DNA of 58,703 nt, from assembly GCF_003050785.1 (NCBI RefSeq), contig NZ_QAOH01000018.1, forward strand, positions 1 through 58,703, read 5' to 3'. The notes beneath the pieces were generated by a model that had not been told where the DNA came from, made no database searches, and was given only the letters and a program-made list of their open reading frames with translations. This document shows positions 1-7,996 of this stretch, piece by piece (within the stretch, counting starts at the first letter, position 1; every line of letters begins with the position of its first letter). The stretch is from Celeribacter persicus. GTDB taxonomy: Bacteria > Pseudomonadota > Alphaproteobacteria > Rhodobacterales > Rhodobacteraceae. Position numbers and translations under genes: made by a program.

Positions 1-204
1 AGTCCGTCTGGCGCCCCGCCGTGCGCCTCAGCGCCGCCGGTGAAGGGGGTTCTATGGCTTACCGCTAAGACCCGCAAGTGGTTTTTGAAAAAAAAGCACG
101 CGGCACCCTAACTTTTTTCCAAAACCCCTTATTTTATTGGCGATGCCGCATGTTTTTTCTGCAGCCTCAAACCCGCGTCAAAGGGGTTTCTGCGTGATTT
201 CGAT

Positions 205-443
205 GAATCACCCCGGTGAATCACCGCCCCTAGCGAGTCACTTTTCGCCTTATGGGTGCAAATCAGTCCAAACTGCCCCTACGTAAGGCGAGTGATTTTC
301 CTGAATCGCCCCGTTTCAGATCCGATTCAGTCGCGAGTCACCCCGACTCGCCGCTATTTTTGCCGACTCGCATGACACCGAGATGAATCACCCACGAAAA
401 AGGGCGAGGTTTTCCCCGCCCTTTGCCACTTCCACTCTGACTC
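205..443. repeat. Cluster of ten GANTC (CcrM-type) sites in degenerate short repeats
   Basis: GANTC occurs at 205, 218, 235, 303, 324, 335, 345, 365, 385 and 439. Roughly one would be expected by chance in this length at this base composition. The sites sit in variants of one short unit, such as TGAATCACC, GCGAGTCAC and CCGACTCGCC. GANTC is the target of the alphaproteobacterial cell-cycle methyltransferase CcrM. Whether this cluster is methylated or functional is inference. Confidence 0.6.
396..424 (-). terminator. Rho-independent terminator of the quaternary-amine ABC operon
   Basis: Arms AAAGGGCG (399-406) and CGCCCTTT (417-424) pair around an inner GG/CC and a TTTT loop. On the minus strand the stem is followed by a short T run, the complement of the A run at 397-400. 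It lies 25 bases beyond the stop codon of the ATPase gene. Confidence 0.75.
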
Positions 444-448
444 GCCGC

Positions 449-1546
449 TCATGCGTAGCGCACATCCTCATCGCTATCGCTTTCGAGCGGCTTCAGCGCA
501 TTGATTGCATCATCGAGCGACACGGCCCCCAAAGGCTCGCCCTTCACCGAGACCACCGGACATTTACGATCCGGCGACCGGGTAAGCTTAGGCAGAGCCT
601 GTTCGATGGACATATTACCCTTGAGTGTCGCCCCCTGCCCCGTTTCACCTTTCTTGGCGATAGACCGCAGACGCACGACCTTGGCGCGATTAATGTCACG
701 GATGAAGTCGGTGATGTAAGCGTCCGCAGGTTTCATGATGATGTCCTGCGGGTCGCCCGACTGAACGATCTCCCCATCGCGTAAAATCGCGATCCGGTCG
801 CCGATGTTCAGCGCCTCGTCGAGATCGTGGGTGATGAAGATGATCGTCTTGTGCAGTTCTTCCTGCAATTCGAGCAGGATCGACTGCATATCGGTGCGAA
901 TGAGCGGATCGAGTGCAGAGAAAGCCTCGTCCATCAGTAGAATGTCCGCATCGGTCGCCAGAGCACGGGCCAACCCCACGCGCTGTTGCTGACCGCCGGA
1001 GAGTTGCGAAGGATATTGCTCCTCGAAGCCCGCAAGCCCGACACGGTCGAGCCATTTGCGGGCACGCTCCTCGGCATCACCCCCGGCGACGCCCTGAATC
1101 TCCAACCCGTACATCGCATTCTCCAACACGGTCCGGTGCGGCAGAAGGCCGAATTTCTGGAACACCATGGACATCTTGAACCGGCGCAGATCGCGGAGTT
1201 GCTTGTCGTCCATCGCCAGAACGTCCTCCCCGTCGATCCAGATCTCGCCCGAGGTCGGCTCAATGAGACGGTTGAGGTGGCGGATCAGAGTGGACTTGCC
1301 CGACCCGGAAAGGCCCATGATCACCTGAATTCCTTTGGCGGGAATATCGAGATTGATATTGTTGAGGCCCAGCGCATGGTTGTGCTGGTCCATCAGTTCC
1401 GGTTTCGTCGTCCCGGATTTGACATGCTCCAACGCACCGGCGGGATCGTCGCCGAAAATCTTATAGAGATTGCGGATCGAGACTTTGACATCCGCATTCG
1501 GGCTTTCATCCAGCACCGTTTGATCCGTCATGTTCGTATCAGTCAT
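449..1546 (-). CDS. Glycine betaine/proline-type ABC importer, ATP-binding subunit (ProV/OpuAA family)
   Basis: This cytoplasmic ATPase powers uptake of a quaternary amine together with the permease and binding protein encoded upstream. The 365-residue product has a Walker A motif GLSGSGKST at about 78-86, the signature LSGGQQQR and a Walker B ending LLMDEAFSALD. A C-terminal tail with one CBS-like segment (PVVSVKGEPLGAVSLDD) follows, as in ProV/OpuAA, where CBS domains sense osmotic state. I chose the ATG at 1546 because GGGAG lies 7 bases before it. This start overlaps the permease stop by 8 bases, suggesting translational coupling. A second ATG at 1531 lacks such a site. It is the last gene of a three-gene operon. 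Betaine, choline, carnitine and TMAO cannot be told apart from this sequence. Confidence 0.9.
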   Translation of the reverse strand: MTDTNMTDQTVLDESPNADVKVSIRNLYKIFGDDPAGALEHVKSGTTKPELMDQHNHALGLNNINLDIPAKGIQVIMGLSGSGKSTLIRHLNRLIEPTSGEIWIDGEDVLAMDDKQLRDLRRFKMSMVFQKFGLLPHRTVLENAMYGLEIQGVAGGDAEERARKWLDRVGLAGFEEQYPSQLSGGQQQRVGLARALATDADILLMDEAFSALDPLIRTDMQSILLELQEELHKTIIFITHDLDEALNIGDRIAILRDGEIVQSGDPQDIIMKPADAYITDFIRDINRAKVVRLRSIAKKGETGQGATLKGNMSIEQALPKLTRSPDRKCPVVSVKGEPLGAVSLDDAINALKPLESDSDEDVRYA

Positions 1547-2429
1547 GGCCGGTCTCCCGATAGGCTTGCAGACGTTTGCCGTAGGTCTGGCTGACCCGGT
1601 CGAAGATGATCGCCAGCGCCACAATGGCGAGACCGTTCATCAGGCCCAGCGCAAGATACTGGTTGCCGATGGCGCGCAGCACCTGCGTACCAAGCCCCTT
1701 CACCCCGATCATCGAGGCGATCACCACCATGGACAGCGCCATCATGATCGTCTGGTTCACACCGGCGAAGATGTTCGGCAAAGCGAGCGGAATCTGAACC
1801 CCGAACAACTTTTCACGCGCAGAGGCCCCGAATGCATCGGCCGCCTCCATCACATCCTTGTCGACGAGACGAATGCCGAGATTGGTCAGACGCACGATGG
1901 GCGGAATGGCATAGATGCACACGGCGATCAGCCCCGGCACCTTGCCGATGCCCAGAAGCATCACCACCGGGATCAGGTAGACAAAAGACGGGATGGTCTG
2001 CATCACATCGAGGATCGGCGTCACGATCGACTGGGCGCGATCCGAGCGCGACATAAGAATCCCGATCGGGATGCCCAGAGCAACACAAACCAGCGTGGCC
2101 ACTGTGATCATCGCCAATGTGGACATCGTGTCTTCCCACATCCCCAGAACACCGATCAGCAAAAGCGACAGCACAGCGCCGATGGTGATTTTCCAACTGC
2201 GCGCGCCAAACCAGGTGATCGCGGCGATCACCAGAATAATGATTGGCCAAGGCGTGTCGATCAGGACATCCTCGAACCAGACGAGGAATTTCAGAAGGGG
2301 ATTGAAGAAGGCCTCGAGCGCTTCTCCATAAGCGCGGGAAAATGTGCGAAACCCTTCGTCAATCCCCTGCTTGAAGGCGGACAGGTCGCTCCGCCCCAGA
2401 GAGGGAAATTCGGTGAGAAACTCCAGCAA
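1539..2429 (-). CDS. Glycine betaine/proline-type ABC importer, permease subunit (ProW/OpuAB family)
   Basis: This is the inner-membrane subunit of the quaternary-amine importer, 296 residues, close to the usual length for single-domain ProW proteins. Hydrophobic stretches include IIILVIAAITWFG and ITIGAVLSLLLIGVLGMW. The middle carries the family EAA-type loop region (MEAADAFGASAREKLFGVQIP), which docks on the ATPase. The start is TTG at 2429, supported by AGGAG 7 bases upstream; no ATG is as well placed. It overlaps the ATPase gene by 8 bases and is separated from the binding-protein gene by a hairpin. Confidence 0.9.
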   Translation of the reverse strand: MLEFLTEFPSLGRSDLSAFKQGIDEGFRTFSRAYGEALEAFFNPLLKFLVWFEDVLIDTPWPIIILVIAAITWFGARSWKITIGAVLSLLLIGVLGMWEDTMSTLAMITVATLVCVALGIPIGILMSRSDRAQSIVTPILDVMQTIPSFVYLIPVVMLLGIGKVPGLIAVCIYAIPPIVRLTNLGIRLVDKDVMEAADAFGASAREKLFGVQIPLALPNIFAGVNQTIMMALSMVVIASMIGVKGLGTQVLRAIGNQYLALGLMNGLAIVALAIIFDRVSQTYGKRLQAYRETGHD

Positions 2430-2455
2430 GTTTTCACTCCTATATATAGAGGGAA

Positions 2456-2480
2456 GGGCCCGCGAGGGGATCGCAGGCCC
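2456..2480 (-). promoter_or_regulatory. Intercistronic hairpin between binding protein and permease genes
   Basis: GGGCCcGCGA pairs with TCGCaGGCCC across a five-base loop, with a single c/a mismatch. It has no T run. Such hairpins commonly stabilise the upstream message or partly attenuate, so that the binding protein is made in excess. That role is inference here. Confidence 0.5.
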
Positions 2481-2504
2481 GAAATGATCAGAAATTCGAC
2501 AGGA

Positions 2505-3518
2505 TCAGAGCGCGCCTTTGACCTTTTCGGCAACCTCGGGGGTCACCCATTTGGTCCAGACGTCTTCATGCTTTTCGAGGAACTCATAGGCGGCATCTTC
2601 ACCGATGGCCTGATTGTCCGTCATGTAAACGAGCATCTCGTTCATCACCTCCCCCGGGAAAACGCGCGCCTTGAGGTAATCGAGCACGCCTTCGGGCGCG
2701 ATTTCCGGCACATCCTTGGTCACCACGGTCGAGACCTCGGACTTGGTCCAGCTCGACGGTTGCGGATCGGCACATTCATCGACCGATTTCACCATGCAGC
2801 CGTCCCAGTTTTCCGACCCGGCCCATTCGGTTTCGAATGGCAGGGAGACAAGCTTGTACTTGCCGACCACGGCCGTCGGGTTCCAGTAGTAGCCAAACCA
2901 GTATTCGTCACGCTCGGAGGCTTTCGCAATTGCACCTTCGAGACCCGCGGCAGAGCCCGGATCGACCAGAACCCAGCCTTTTTCATCCATGCCGAAAGCA
3001 CGGAACATGTTGGCATTCGCCGGCTGACAGCCCCAACCCGACGGACAGCCCATGAAGGCGCCTTTGCTGTCGTCTTCGACGTAGGGAAAATATTCCGGGT
3101 GTTCGAGCACCTTCTCGACCGTATCGAGTTCCGGATGATCCTTCGCGAACGCCGCTGTCACCCACCAACCCTCACCAAGCCCGGTGATCGGCCCGTCGAG
3201 CAGCTTGATCATGCGGCCCTCTTCCACCGCTTTCGCCAGAGGCTCACGCACCGCATTGGTCCAGAGCTCCGGCGCAATCTGCGGCTCGCCTTTCTCGTTC
3301 ATCGAGGCGAACAGCGTGTTGGTGCCGCCGTTGATCAGTTCGACATCACAACCGAACCCCTCTTCGAGGATGATCGCATCGACATTCGCCATCAGCTCAC
3401 CCGAGGCCCAGTTGAACTCGGCGATCTTCAGATCACCACAGTCATCCGCCGCGAAAGCGCCGCCGGCCATGGTGCCCAAGGCCAGAAAACCGGCCGCAAA
3501 TAGTTTATTGTTTTTCAT
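2505..3518 (-). CDS. Quaternary-amine ABC importer, periplasmic substrate-binding protein (OpuAC/ProX superfamily)
   Basis: This first gene of the importer operon encodes a 337-residue protein. A clear Sec signal peptide (MKNNKLFAAGFLALGTMAGG, then AFA before ADDCGD) sends it to the periplasm. The mature part has the OpuAC fold: an N-terminal lobe with AEFNWASGELMANVDAIIL, then several tryptophans (GEGWWVTA, WFGYYWNP) of the kind that form the aromatic cage for quaternary ammonium ligands. Cysteines at CPSGWGC may form a disulfide. GGGAG precedes the ATG. Relatives in marine roseobacters bind betaine, choline or TMAO, and the ligand here is unknown. Confidence 0.88.
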   Translation of the reverse strand: MKNNKLFAAGFLALGTMAGGAFAADDCGDLKIAEFNWASGELMANVDAIILEEGFGCDVELINGGTNTLFASMNEKGEPQIAPELWTNAVREPLAKAVEEGRMIKLLDGPITGLGEGWWVTAAFAKDHPELDTVEKVLEHPEYFPYVEDDSKGAFMGCPSGWGCQPANANMFRAFGMDEKGWVLVDPGSAAGLEGAIAKASERDEYWFGYYWNPTAVVGKYKLVSLPFETEWAGSENWDGCMVKSVDECADPQPSSWTKSEVSTVVTKDVPEIAPEGVLDYLKARVFPGEVMNEMLVYMTDNQAIGEDAAYEFLEKHEDVWTKWVTPEVAEKVKGAL

Positions 3519-3883
3519 AAGGGGGACTCCCGCTTACTTCGTGTGAGTTCTCCGATCCGATGCGTTTGGCGCATCCGGACCAGTCACCACCCCGAATTGG
3601 GCGATTTCTCCGCGCTTGCCGTTCGCTACCCATCAAAGAGCGCCTCGGCCCCCTCCTCTCATATGACAGAGAAGACCCTGAGGCACGATCCGGCGGAGCG
3701 TGCCCATAACCCACCATATCACGCCCCGTGATGCAACCATGTTCCCGGAAAGCACGCCCTCAGGCCGCATTTTGACATGAAAAATTCACGGAATCCCTCA
3801 GAACCCCCGCAGGAGTTGCGCCGCAGCGCTGCGCACTCTATCAGTCATGCACCTTTATGCGCTCTTCTATACAAGGACAGGAC
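3519..3883. other. Divergent intergenic region between ABC importer and ABC exporter genes
   Basis: About 365 bases hold the control regions of both neighbours. I see no small gene with a credible ribosome site. For the plus-strand exporter a modest promoter is listed separately. For the minus-strand importer I cannot place a convincing promoter. Confidence 0.45.
3816..3844 (+). promoter_or_regulatory. Possible sigma-70 promoter of the ABC exporter
   Basis: TTGCGC (3816-3821) and TATCAG (3839-3844) are separated by exactly 17 bases. Transcription would start near 3851, about 33 bases before the ATG. The -35 matches consensus at only three positions, so this is tentative. Confidence 0.35.
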
Positions 3884-5671
3884 ATGGCCGCCGACCGCAC
3901 TCTTACGGATGCCGCTGACCGCGAAAAATCGAAACACATCGGAGCATTGGGGGCGCTCTGGCCCTTCATCCGCCCTTACAAGGGGCTAATGATCGCCGCA
4001 CTTATCGCGCTCGTGATCACCGCCTGCATTTCCCTCATCCTCCCTGTCGCCGTGCGCCGGGTGGTCGACGGGTTCCAAAATGCGGGTGTCGTGCTGCTCG
4101 ATCAGTATTTCGGCGCGGCGCTTTTGATTGCGGGCGCTTTGGCGCTTGGCACCGGGATGCGCTATTACCTCGTGACCCGATTGGGCGAGCGTGTAGTGGC
4201 CGACATCCGCAAGGCGGTGTTCGACCGGATGATCCGCATGTCTCCCGCGTTCTACGAGCGCATCATGACCGGCGAGGTGCTGTCGCGCATCACCACCGAC
4301 ACCACCTTGATCCTTTCCGTCATCGGCTCGTCTATTTCGGTCGCGCTGCGCAACGCGCTGATCATGGTGGGCGGGCTGATCCTGATGCTCTTCACCTCGG
4401 CGAAACTCACCGGGCTGGTGCTTTTGATCGTGCCCGTCGTGATCGTGCCGATCATCGTGCTGGGCCGCCGTCTGCGCACACTGTCACGCGAAAACCAGGA
4501 ATGGATCGCATCCTCCTCCGGCACAGCTTCCGAGGCGCTTTTGTCCGCCCAGACCGTGCAGGCCTTCACCGGCGAAGGCGAACAGGCCGCGCGCTTCAAC
4601 AGCGTCACCGAGAAAAGCTTTGGCGCGGCCCACACAAGGATCAAGACACGCGCCGTGATGACCGTAATCGTTATCGCGCTGATCTTCTCCGGCGTGGTCG
4701 GCGTGCTCTGGATCGGCGCGCGCGATGTGCGCACCGAGGTGATGACCATCGGTGAACTCGTCCAGTTCGTGATCTACGCCATCATGGTCGCGGGGGCTGC
4801 GGGCGCGCTTTCCGAAATCTGGGGCGAATTGCAGCGCGCCGCCGGGGCCACCGAGCGCCTTGTCGAACTGCTCTCCTCCGAAGATCCGGTCAAAGACCCC
4901 GCCGATCCGAAACCCTACCCTCTACCCGCAAAAGGCGCGATCTCTTTCAAGAACGTGCATTTCTTCTATCCCTCCCGCCCCACGCCCCCGGCGCTCGATG
5001 GTGTGTCCTTCGACATCCGGCCCGGCGAAACCGTGGCGCTTGTCGGCCCCTCGGGTGCTGGCAAATCGACGATCATCCAACTTCTTCAGCGTTTCTACGA
5101 TCCGCAGGAGGGCGTGATTACCGTCGACGGCCTGCCGATCTCCGAGATGGCCCGCGCCGATTTCCGGCGTCATATCGCGCTCGTGCCGCAGGATCCGGTG
5201 ATCTTCGCCGCCTCCGCCGCCGACAACATCCGCTTCGGCCGCCCCGACGCCTCCATGGAGGAGGTGATCGCCGCCGCCAAAGCCGCCGCTGCGGACGAAT
5301 TCCTGATGCGACTGCCAGAAGGCTATGACTCTTATCTCGGCGAACGTGGCATCATGCTCTCGGGCGGCCAGAAACAGCGCGTCGCCATCGCCCGCGCCAT
5401 TCTGCGCGATGCGCCGATCCTGCTTCTGGACGAGGCAACCTCCGCACTCGACTCGGAATCCGAGCGCGCCGTGCAGAAAGCCGTCGAGGACATGGCCCGC
5501 ACCCGCACCACACTGATCGTCGCCCACCGTCTTGCGACGGTAAAGAAAGCCGACCGCATTCTGGTGTTCGAACATGGCCGGATCGTCGCCACCGGCACCC
5601 ATGACGATCTGGTGGCCGAGGATGGGCTCTATGCCCGACTGGCCAGGCTTCAGTTCTCGAACGGGGCCTGA
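3884..5671 (+). CDS. ABC exporter half-transporter (MsbA/ABCB-type, fused membrane and ATPase domains)
   Basis: This inner-membrane exporter of about 595 residues is expected to act as a homodimer. An N-terminal six-helix membrane domain (roughly residues 25-320) is followed by an ATPase domain. The ATPase has Walker A GPSGAGKST, Q-loop VPQDPVIF, signature LSGGQKQR, Walker B ILLLDEATSALD and an H-loop histidine in VAHRLATVK. I chose ATG 3884 because AAGGA lies 6 bases upstream; an ATG 27 bases earlier has no such site. The domain layout matches lipid and multidrug exporters such as MsbA, but the substrate cannot be read from the sequence. It stands alone, so context gives no hint. Confidence 0.85.
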   Translation: MAADRTLTDAADREKSKHIGALGALWPFIRPYKGLMIAALIALVITACISLILPVAVRRVVDGFQNAGVVLLDQYFGAALLIAGALALGTGMRYYLVTRLGERVVADIRKAVFDRMIRMSPAFYERIMTGEVLSRITTDTTLILSVIGSSISVALRNALIMVGGLILMLFTSAKLTGLVLLIVPVVIVPIIVLGRRLRTLSRENQEWIASSSGTASEALLSAQTVQAFTGEGEQAARFNSVTEKSFGAAHTRIKTRAVMTVIVIALIFSGVVGVLWIGARDVRTEVMTIGELVQFVIYAIMVAGAAGALSEIWGELQRAAGATERLVELLSSEDPVKDPADPKPYPLPAKGAISFKNVHFFYPSRPTPPALDGVSFDIRPGETVALVGPSGAGKSTIIQLLQRFYDPQEGVITVDGLPISEMARADFRRHIALVPQDPVIFAASAADNIRFGRPDASMEEVIAAAKAAAADEFLMRLPEGYDSYLGERGIMLSGGQKQRVAIARAILRDAPILLLDEATSALDSESERAVQKAVEDMARTRTTLIVAHRLATVKKADRILVFEHGRIVATGTHDDLVAEDGLYARLARLQFSNGA

Positions 5672-5758
5672 TGGCGGGGAGAAACCCGCGAAATTCCCGT
5701 TTCCATTCCGTCATATTCGGCGGATAGTCTAAAGATACCCAGTGACAGGAGATGAGAC

Positions 5759-6181
5759 ATGGGACTGTTCAGCTTTGTGAAAGATGCGGGCAAGAAGGTT
5801 TTCGGCAAGAAAGAAGAAGCCACCGATGCCGACGCCATTCTGGCCGAGATCAAGGCCCTCGGGCTTGAGGCCGAAGGCGTGGAAGTGGCTATGGACGGCG
5901 ACAAGGTGGTGATCGGCGGCACGGTCAGCGATCAGGCCACGAAGGAAAAGATCATCATGGCCGCGGGCAATGTCGAAGGCGTCGCCGCCGTCGAGGACAC
6001 GCTCGAAGGTGCCGATCCGGTGTTCCACGAGGTGAAAAAGGGCGACACGCTTTGGGGTATTTCCAAAGCCGCACTTGGAGATGGCAACCGCTATATGGAG
6101 ATTTTCGAGGCCAACAAGCCGATGCTCTCCGATCCCGACAAAATCTATCCGGGTCAGATGCTGATCATTCCGCAGGGCTGA
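5759..6181 (+). CDS. kbp: Potassium-binding protein Kbp (BON plus LysM domains)
   Basis: This small protein of 140 residues closely follows E. coli Kbp/YgaU in architecture. The N-terminus (MGLFSFVKDAGKKVFGKK) is almost the same, a BON domain covers about 25-85, and a LysM domain covers about 90-139, ending DPDKIYPGQMLIIPQG. E. coli Kbp is a cytoplasmic K+ sensor whose two domains close on K+. The lack of a signal peptide fits that location. GGAG precedes the ATG. A strong terminator follows, so it is probably monocistronic. Generic annotation pipelines may call it a LysM peptidoglycan-binding protein, but nothing suggests export. Confidence 0.88.
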   Translation: MGLFSFVKDAGKKVFGKKEEATDADAILAEIKALGLEAEGVEVAMDGDKVVIGGTVSDQATKEKIIMAAGNVEGVAAVEDTLEGADPVFHEVKKGDTLWGISKAALGDGNRYMEIFEANKPMLSDPDKIYPGQMLIIPQG

Positions 6182-6215
6182 TCGATCCGTACGGGCACCC
6201 ATTACAAATGACTGC

Positions 6216-6245
6216 AAGGGCGTCACGACACGTGGCGCCTTTTTG
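6216..6245 (+). terminator. Terminator after kbp
   Basis: The stem pairs GGCGtCACG with CGTGgCGCC around a short ACA loop and runs into TTTTT. It lies about 35 bases after the kbp stop. Confidence 0.75.
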
Positions 6246-6285
6246 CAGAAAACAACGATGAGGCGCTTCTGCGCATCTCTCCGCT

Positions 6286-6310
6286 TATTGTTTCGTCTAA
6301 TGAGACAATA
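6286..6310. other. Inverted repeat upstream of the small hypothetical gene
   Basis: TATTGTTTC and GAGACAATA flank a seven-base spacer, matching at eight of nine positions. It lies about 70 bases before the hypothetical gene at 6377 and has no T run. It could be an operator. No regulator is identified. Confidence 0.35.
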
Positions 6311-6376
6311 GGATGGTTGCTCCATAACAATCTGGATAGTTTGCCCTCGTAGTGACGAGGAAACGGACCACCGGCT

Positions 6377-6658
6377 TTGGAAGTGAGCACAGGACAGGAT
6401 CAGATCGAAGAACGGATTACCCAGTGTCTTCTGATAGAACGGAAAAGCCCGTACGACGCGCTCAAGACACTGTTGGCGCAGTCCACCCCACCCGACCCGA
6501 TGGAGGCCGTCTTTGCCCTGACCACCGTGGCCGCCGATCTCTCGGGCTGGCACGAACCCGTGCTCAATGACCTGTCGAACCGCTGTTTCGAAGCAGCCAC
6601 GCTTTTCGTCTGTGAACTCTGGGCCGCGGGGTATCGGCTTGAACCACCGCCCCGATGA
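6377..6658 (+). CDS. Small hypothetical protein
   Basis: I do not recognise this 93-residue protein. Its composition is normal for a soluble, mostly helical protein (EERITQCLLIERKSPYDALK, then FEAATLFVCELWAAG). It has no signal peptide or membrane segment. The start is uncertain: an in-frame stop sits at 6353, so translation must begin at TTG 6377, GTG 6383 or later, and no strong ribosome site is visible. It ends 39 bases before the DUF2254 gene, on the same strand, and the two may be cotranscribed. A competing frame at 6352-6570 looks less protein-like. Confidence 0.5.
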   Translation: MEVSTGQDQIEERITQCLLIERKSPYDALKTLLAQSTPPDPMEAVFALTTVAADLSGWHEPVLNDLSNRCFEAATLFVCELWAAGYRLEPPPR

Positions 6659-6697
6659 GCCATCATAAGAGAATGCTCATAGTCATAAGGCGCTGAG

Positions 6698-7996
6698 ATG
6701 CTCCACGTTCTGCGAAAACCCCTGTTGTTCTTCCGGCGCTATTATCATGCGCTCTGGTTGCGGGTGACGCTCTATGCGCTCCTGTCGCTGGCGGTATCAC
6801 TGATCACCCTCATCCTGCGCCGCTATATGCCCGAAGAACTGGCGCAACGCATAGACACCGCTGCCGTGATGCCGGTTCTGACCATCCTCGCCTCCTCGAT
6901 GCTCGCCGTCTCGACCTTTACGCTCAACGTCATGGTCAGCGCGCATACCTCCGCCGCCAACACCGCCACGCCGCGCATTCACCGGCTGTTGCTGCAGGAC
7001 ACGACCACGCAATCTGTCCTCTCCGCCTTCATCGGCGCTTTCATCTTTGCGCTCAGTTCGATCATCCTGTTTCGCACCCATCTCTACGGAGACGATGAGG
7101 CGGTGGTGGTCATGGCGCTCACCATTCTTTTCGTGGTGGTGATCATCATCGCCATGTTGCGCTGGATCGAGCATCTGAGCCAGCTCGGCAGCCTCGACAA
7201 CAGTCTAGATCTGGCGGAACAAGAGGCGCGGCGCAGCCTGACTGCGCTGCGCAAGGAACCGGCTCTGGGGGCCAATCTTCTGACCCCGGAGACGATCCTG
7301 CCCGAAAAGACGATTCCGCTCCGGGCAACGAAAACCGGCTATATCCAGTTTATCGACACCTCGGCTCTCAATGCCTGCGCCGGTGGGCATGGATTGATCT
7401 ATGTGCTGCACCGCCCCGGTCGTTTTGTGTTGGAGGGCACGGTTCTGGCCCAGCTTTCAGGCTTCGACGCCGAGGCGGATATGAACGACATCGCCCGCGC
7501 CTTCGTCATCGGCCCCATCCGCACCCATGAGGTCGACGCGGAATTCAGCCTGACCACCCTGTCGGAAATTTCCTCGAAAGCTCTTTCGCCCGGAGTCAAC
7601 GATCCCGGTACGGCGGTCGATGCCGTGACCCGGATGACGGCGATTTTCTGGCAGGCAGCGCATATTCCCGCGACGGAGACCTCCCGTGCCCCGCGCGTCT
7701 TTTGCCCACCGCCCTCGGCACAGGCGCTGATTGACGCCGCATTTGCCGCAACCGCCCGCGACGGCGCCGCTCTGATCGAGGTCAGCAGTACCCTGCGCCG
7801 AAGCCTGCTGGCCCTGACCGATGCCCCGGATGAGGCAATTGCCGCCGCAGCCAAGGATATGGCTGCCCGGGCACTGGATTACGCACGCAAGGCACTTCCG
7901 CTTGAAAGCGAGAAAGACCAGCTCGAAAACCTCCCCGCTCTGGGGCGTTCACATGTCGCTCAGAGCTTCTCCACCACCACAGAGCCGACCGAATAA
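6698..7996 (+). CDS. DUF2254 family membrane protein
   Basis: This predicted inner-membrane protein has 432 residues. The N-terminal half carries about four membrane helices (LYALLSLAVSLITLIL; VLTILASSMLAVSTFTLNVM; VLSAFIGAFIFALSSIIL; ALTILFVVVIIIAML). A soluble C-terminal half has the family segment ALSPGVNDPGTAVDAV. The function of DUF2254 is not established. The ATG at 6698 is preceded by AAGGCGCTGAG. Its 3' end overlaps the convergent ketosynthase gene by 37 bases. Confidence 0.85.
   Translation: MLHVLRKPLLFFRRYYHALWLRVTLYALLSLAVSLITLILRRYMPEELAQRIDTAAVMPVLTILASSMLAVSTFTLNVMVSAHTSAANTATPRIHRLLLQDTTTQSVLSAFIGAFIFALSSIILFRTHLYGDDEAVVVMALTILFVVVIIIAMLRWIEHLSQLGSLDNSLDLAEQEARRSLTALRKEPALGANLLTPETILPEKTIPLRATKTGYIQFIDTSALNACAGGHGLIYVLHRPGRFVLEGTVLAQLSGFDAEADMNDIARAFVIGPIRTHEVDAEFSLTTLSEISSKALSPGVNDPGTAVDAVTRMTAIFWQAAHIPATETSRAPRVFCPPPSAQALIDAAFAATARDGAALIEVSSTLRRSLLALTDAPDEAIAAAAKDMAARALDYARKALPLESEKDQLENLPALGRSHVAQSFSTTTEPTE

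Larger units (their letters stand above)
1..448. other. Intergenic region with no supported gene
   Basis: I find no convincing coding region here. Short open frames entering from the left end (stops near 43, 68 and 111) could be the tail of something outside the window, but nothing in them is recognisable. The first 180 bases contain A/T tracts. From about 200 onward the stretch is dominated by GANTC sites and ends in the terminator of the downstream minus-strand ABC operon. Confidence 0.5.

Noticed and set aside
205..443. CRISPR-like array in the repeated GANTC region
   Set aside because: Repeat units are short, degenerate and irregularly spaced with no spacers of even length, and no cas gene is present.
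1530..3503. Long open frame on the plus strand opposite the ABC importer (657 codons)
   Set aside because: The minus strand encodes three clearly recognisable importer subunits; the opposite frame is repetitive in composition.
3772..3800. TTGACA at 3772 as the exporter promoter
   Set aside because: No -10-like hexamer lies 16-18 bases downstream; the pair at 3816-3844 is better though still weak.
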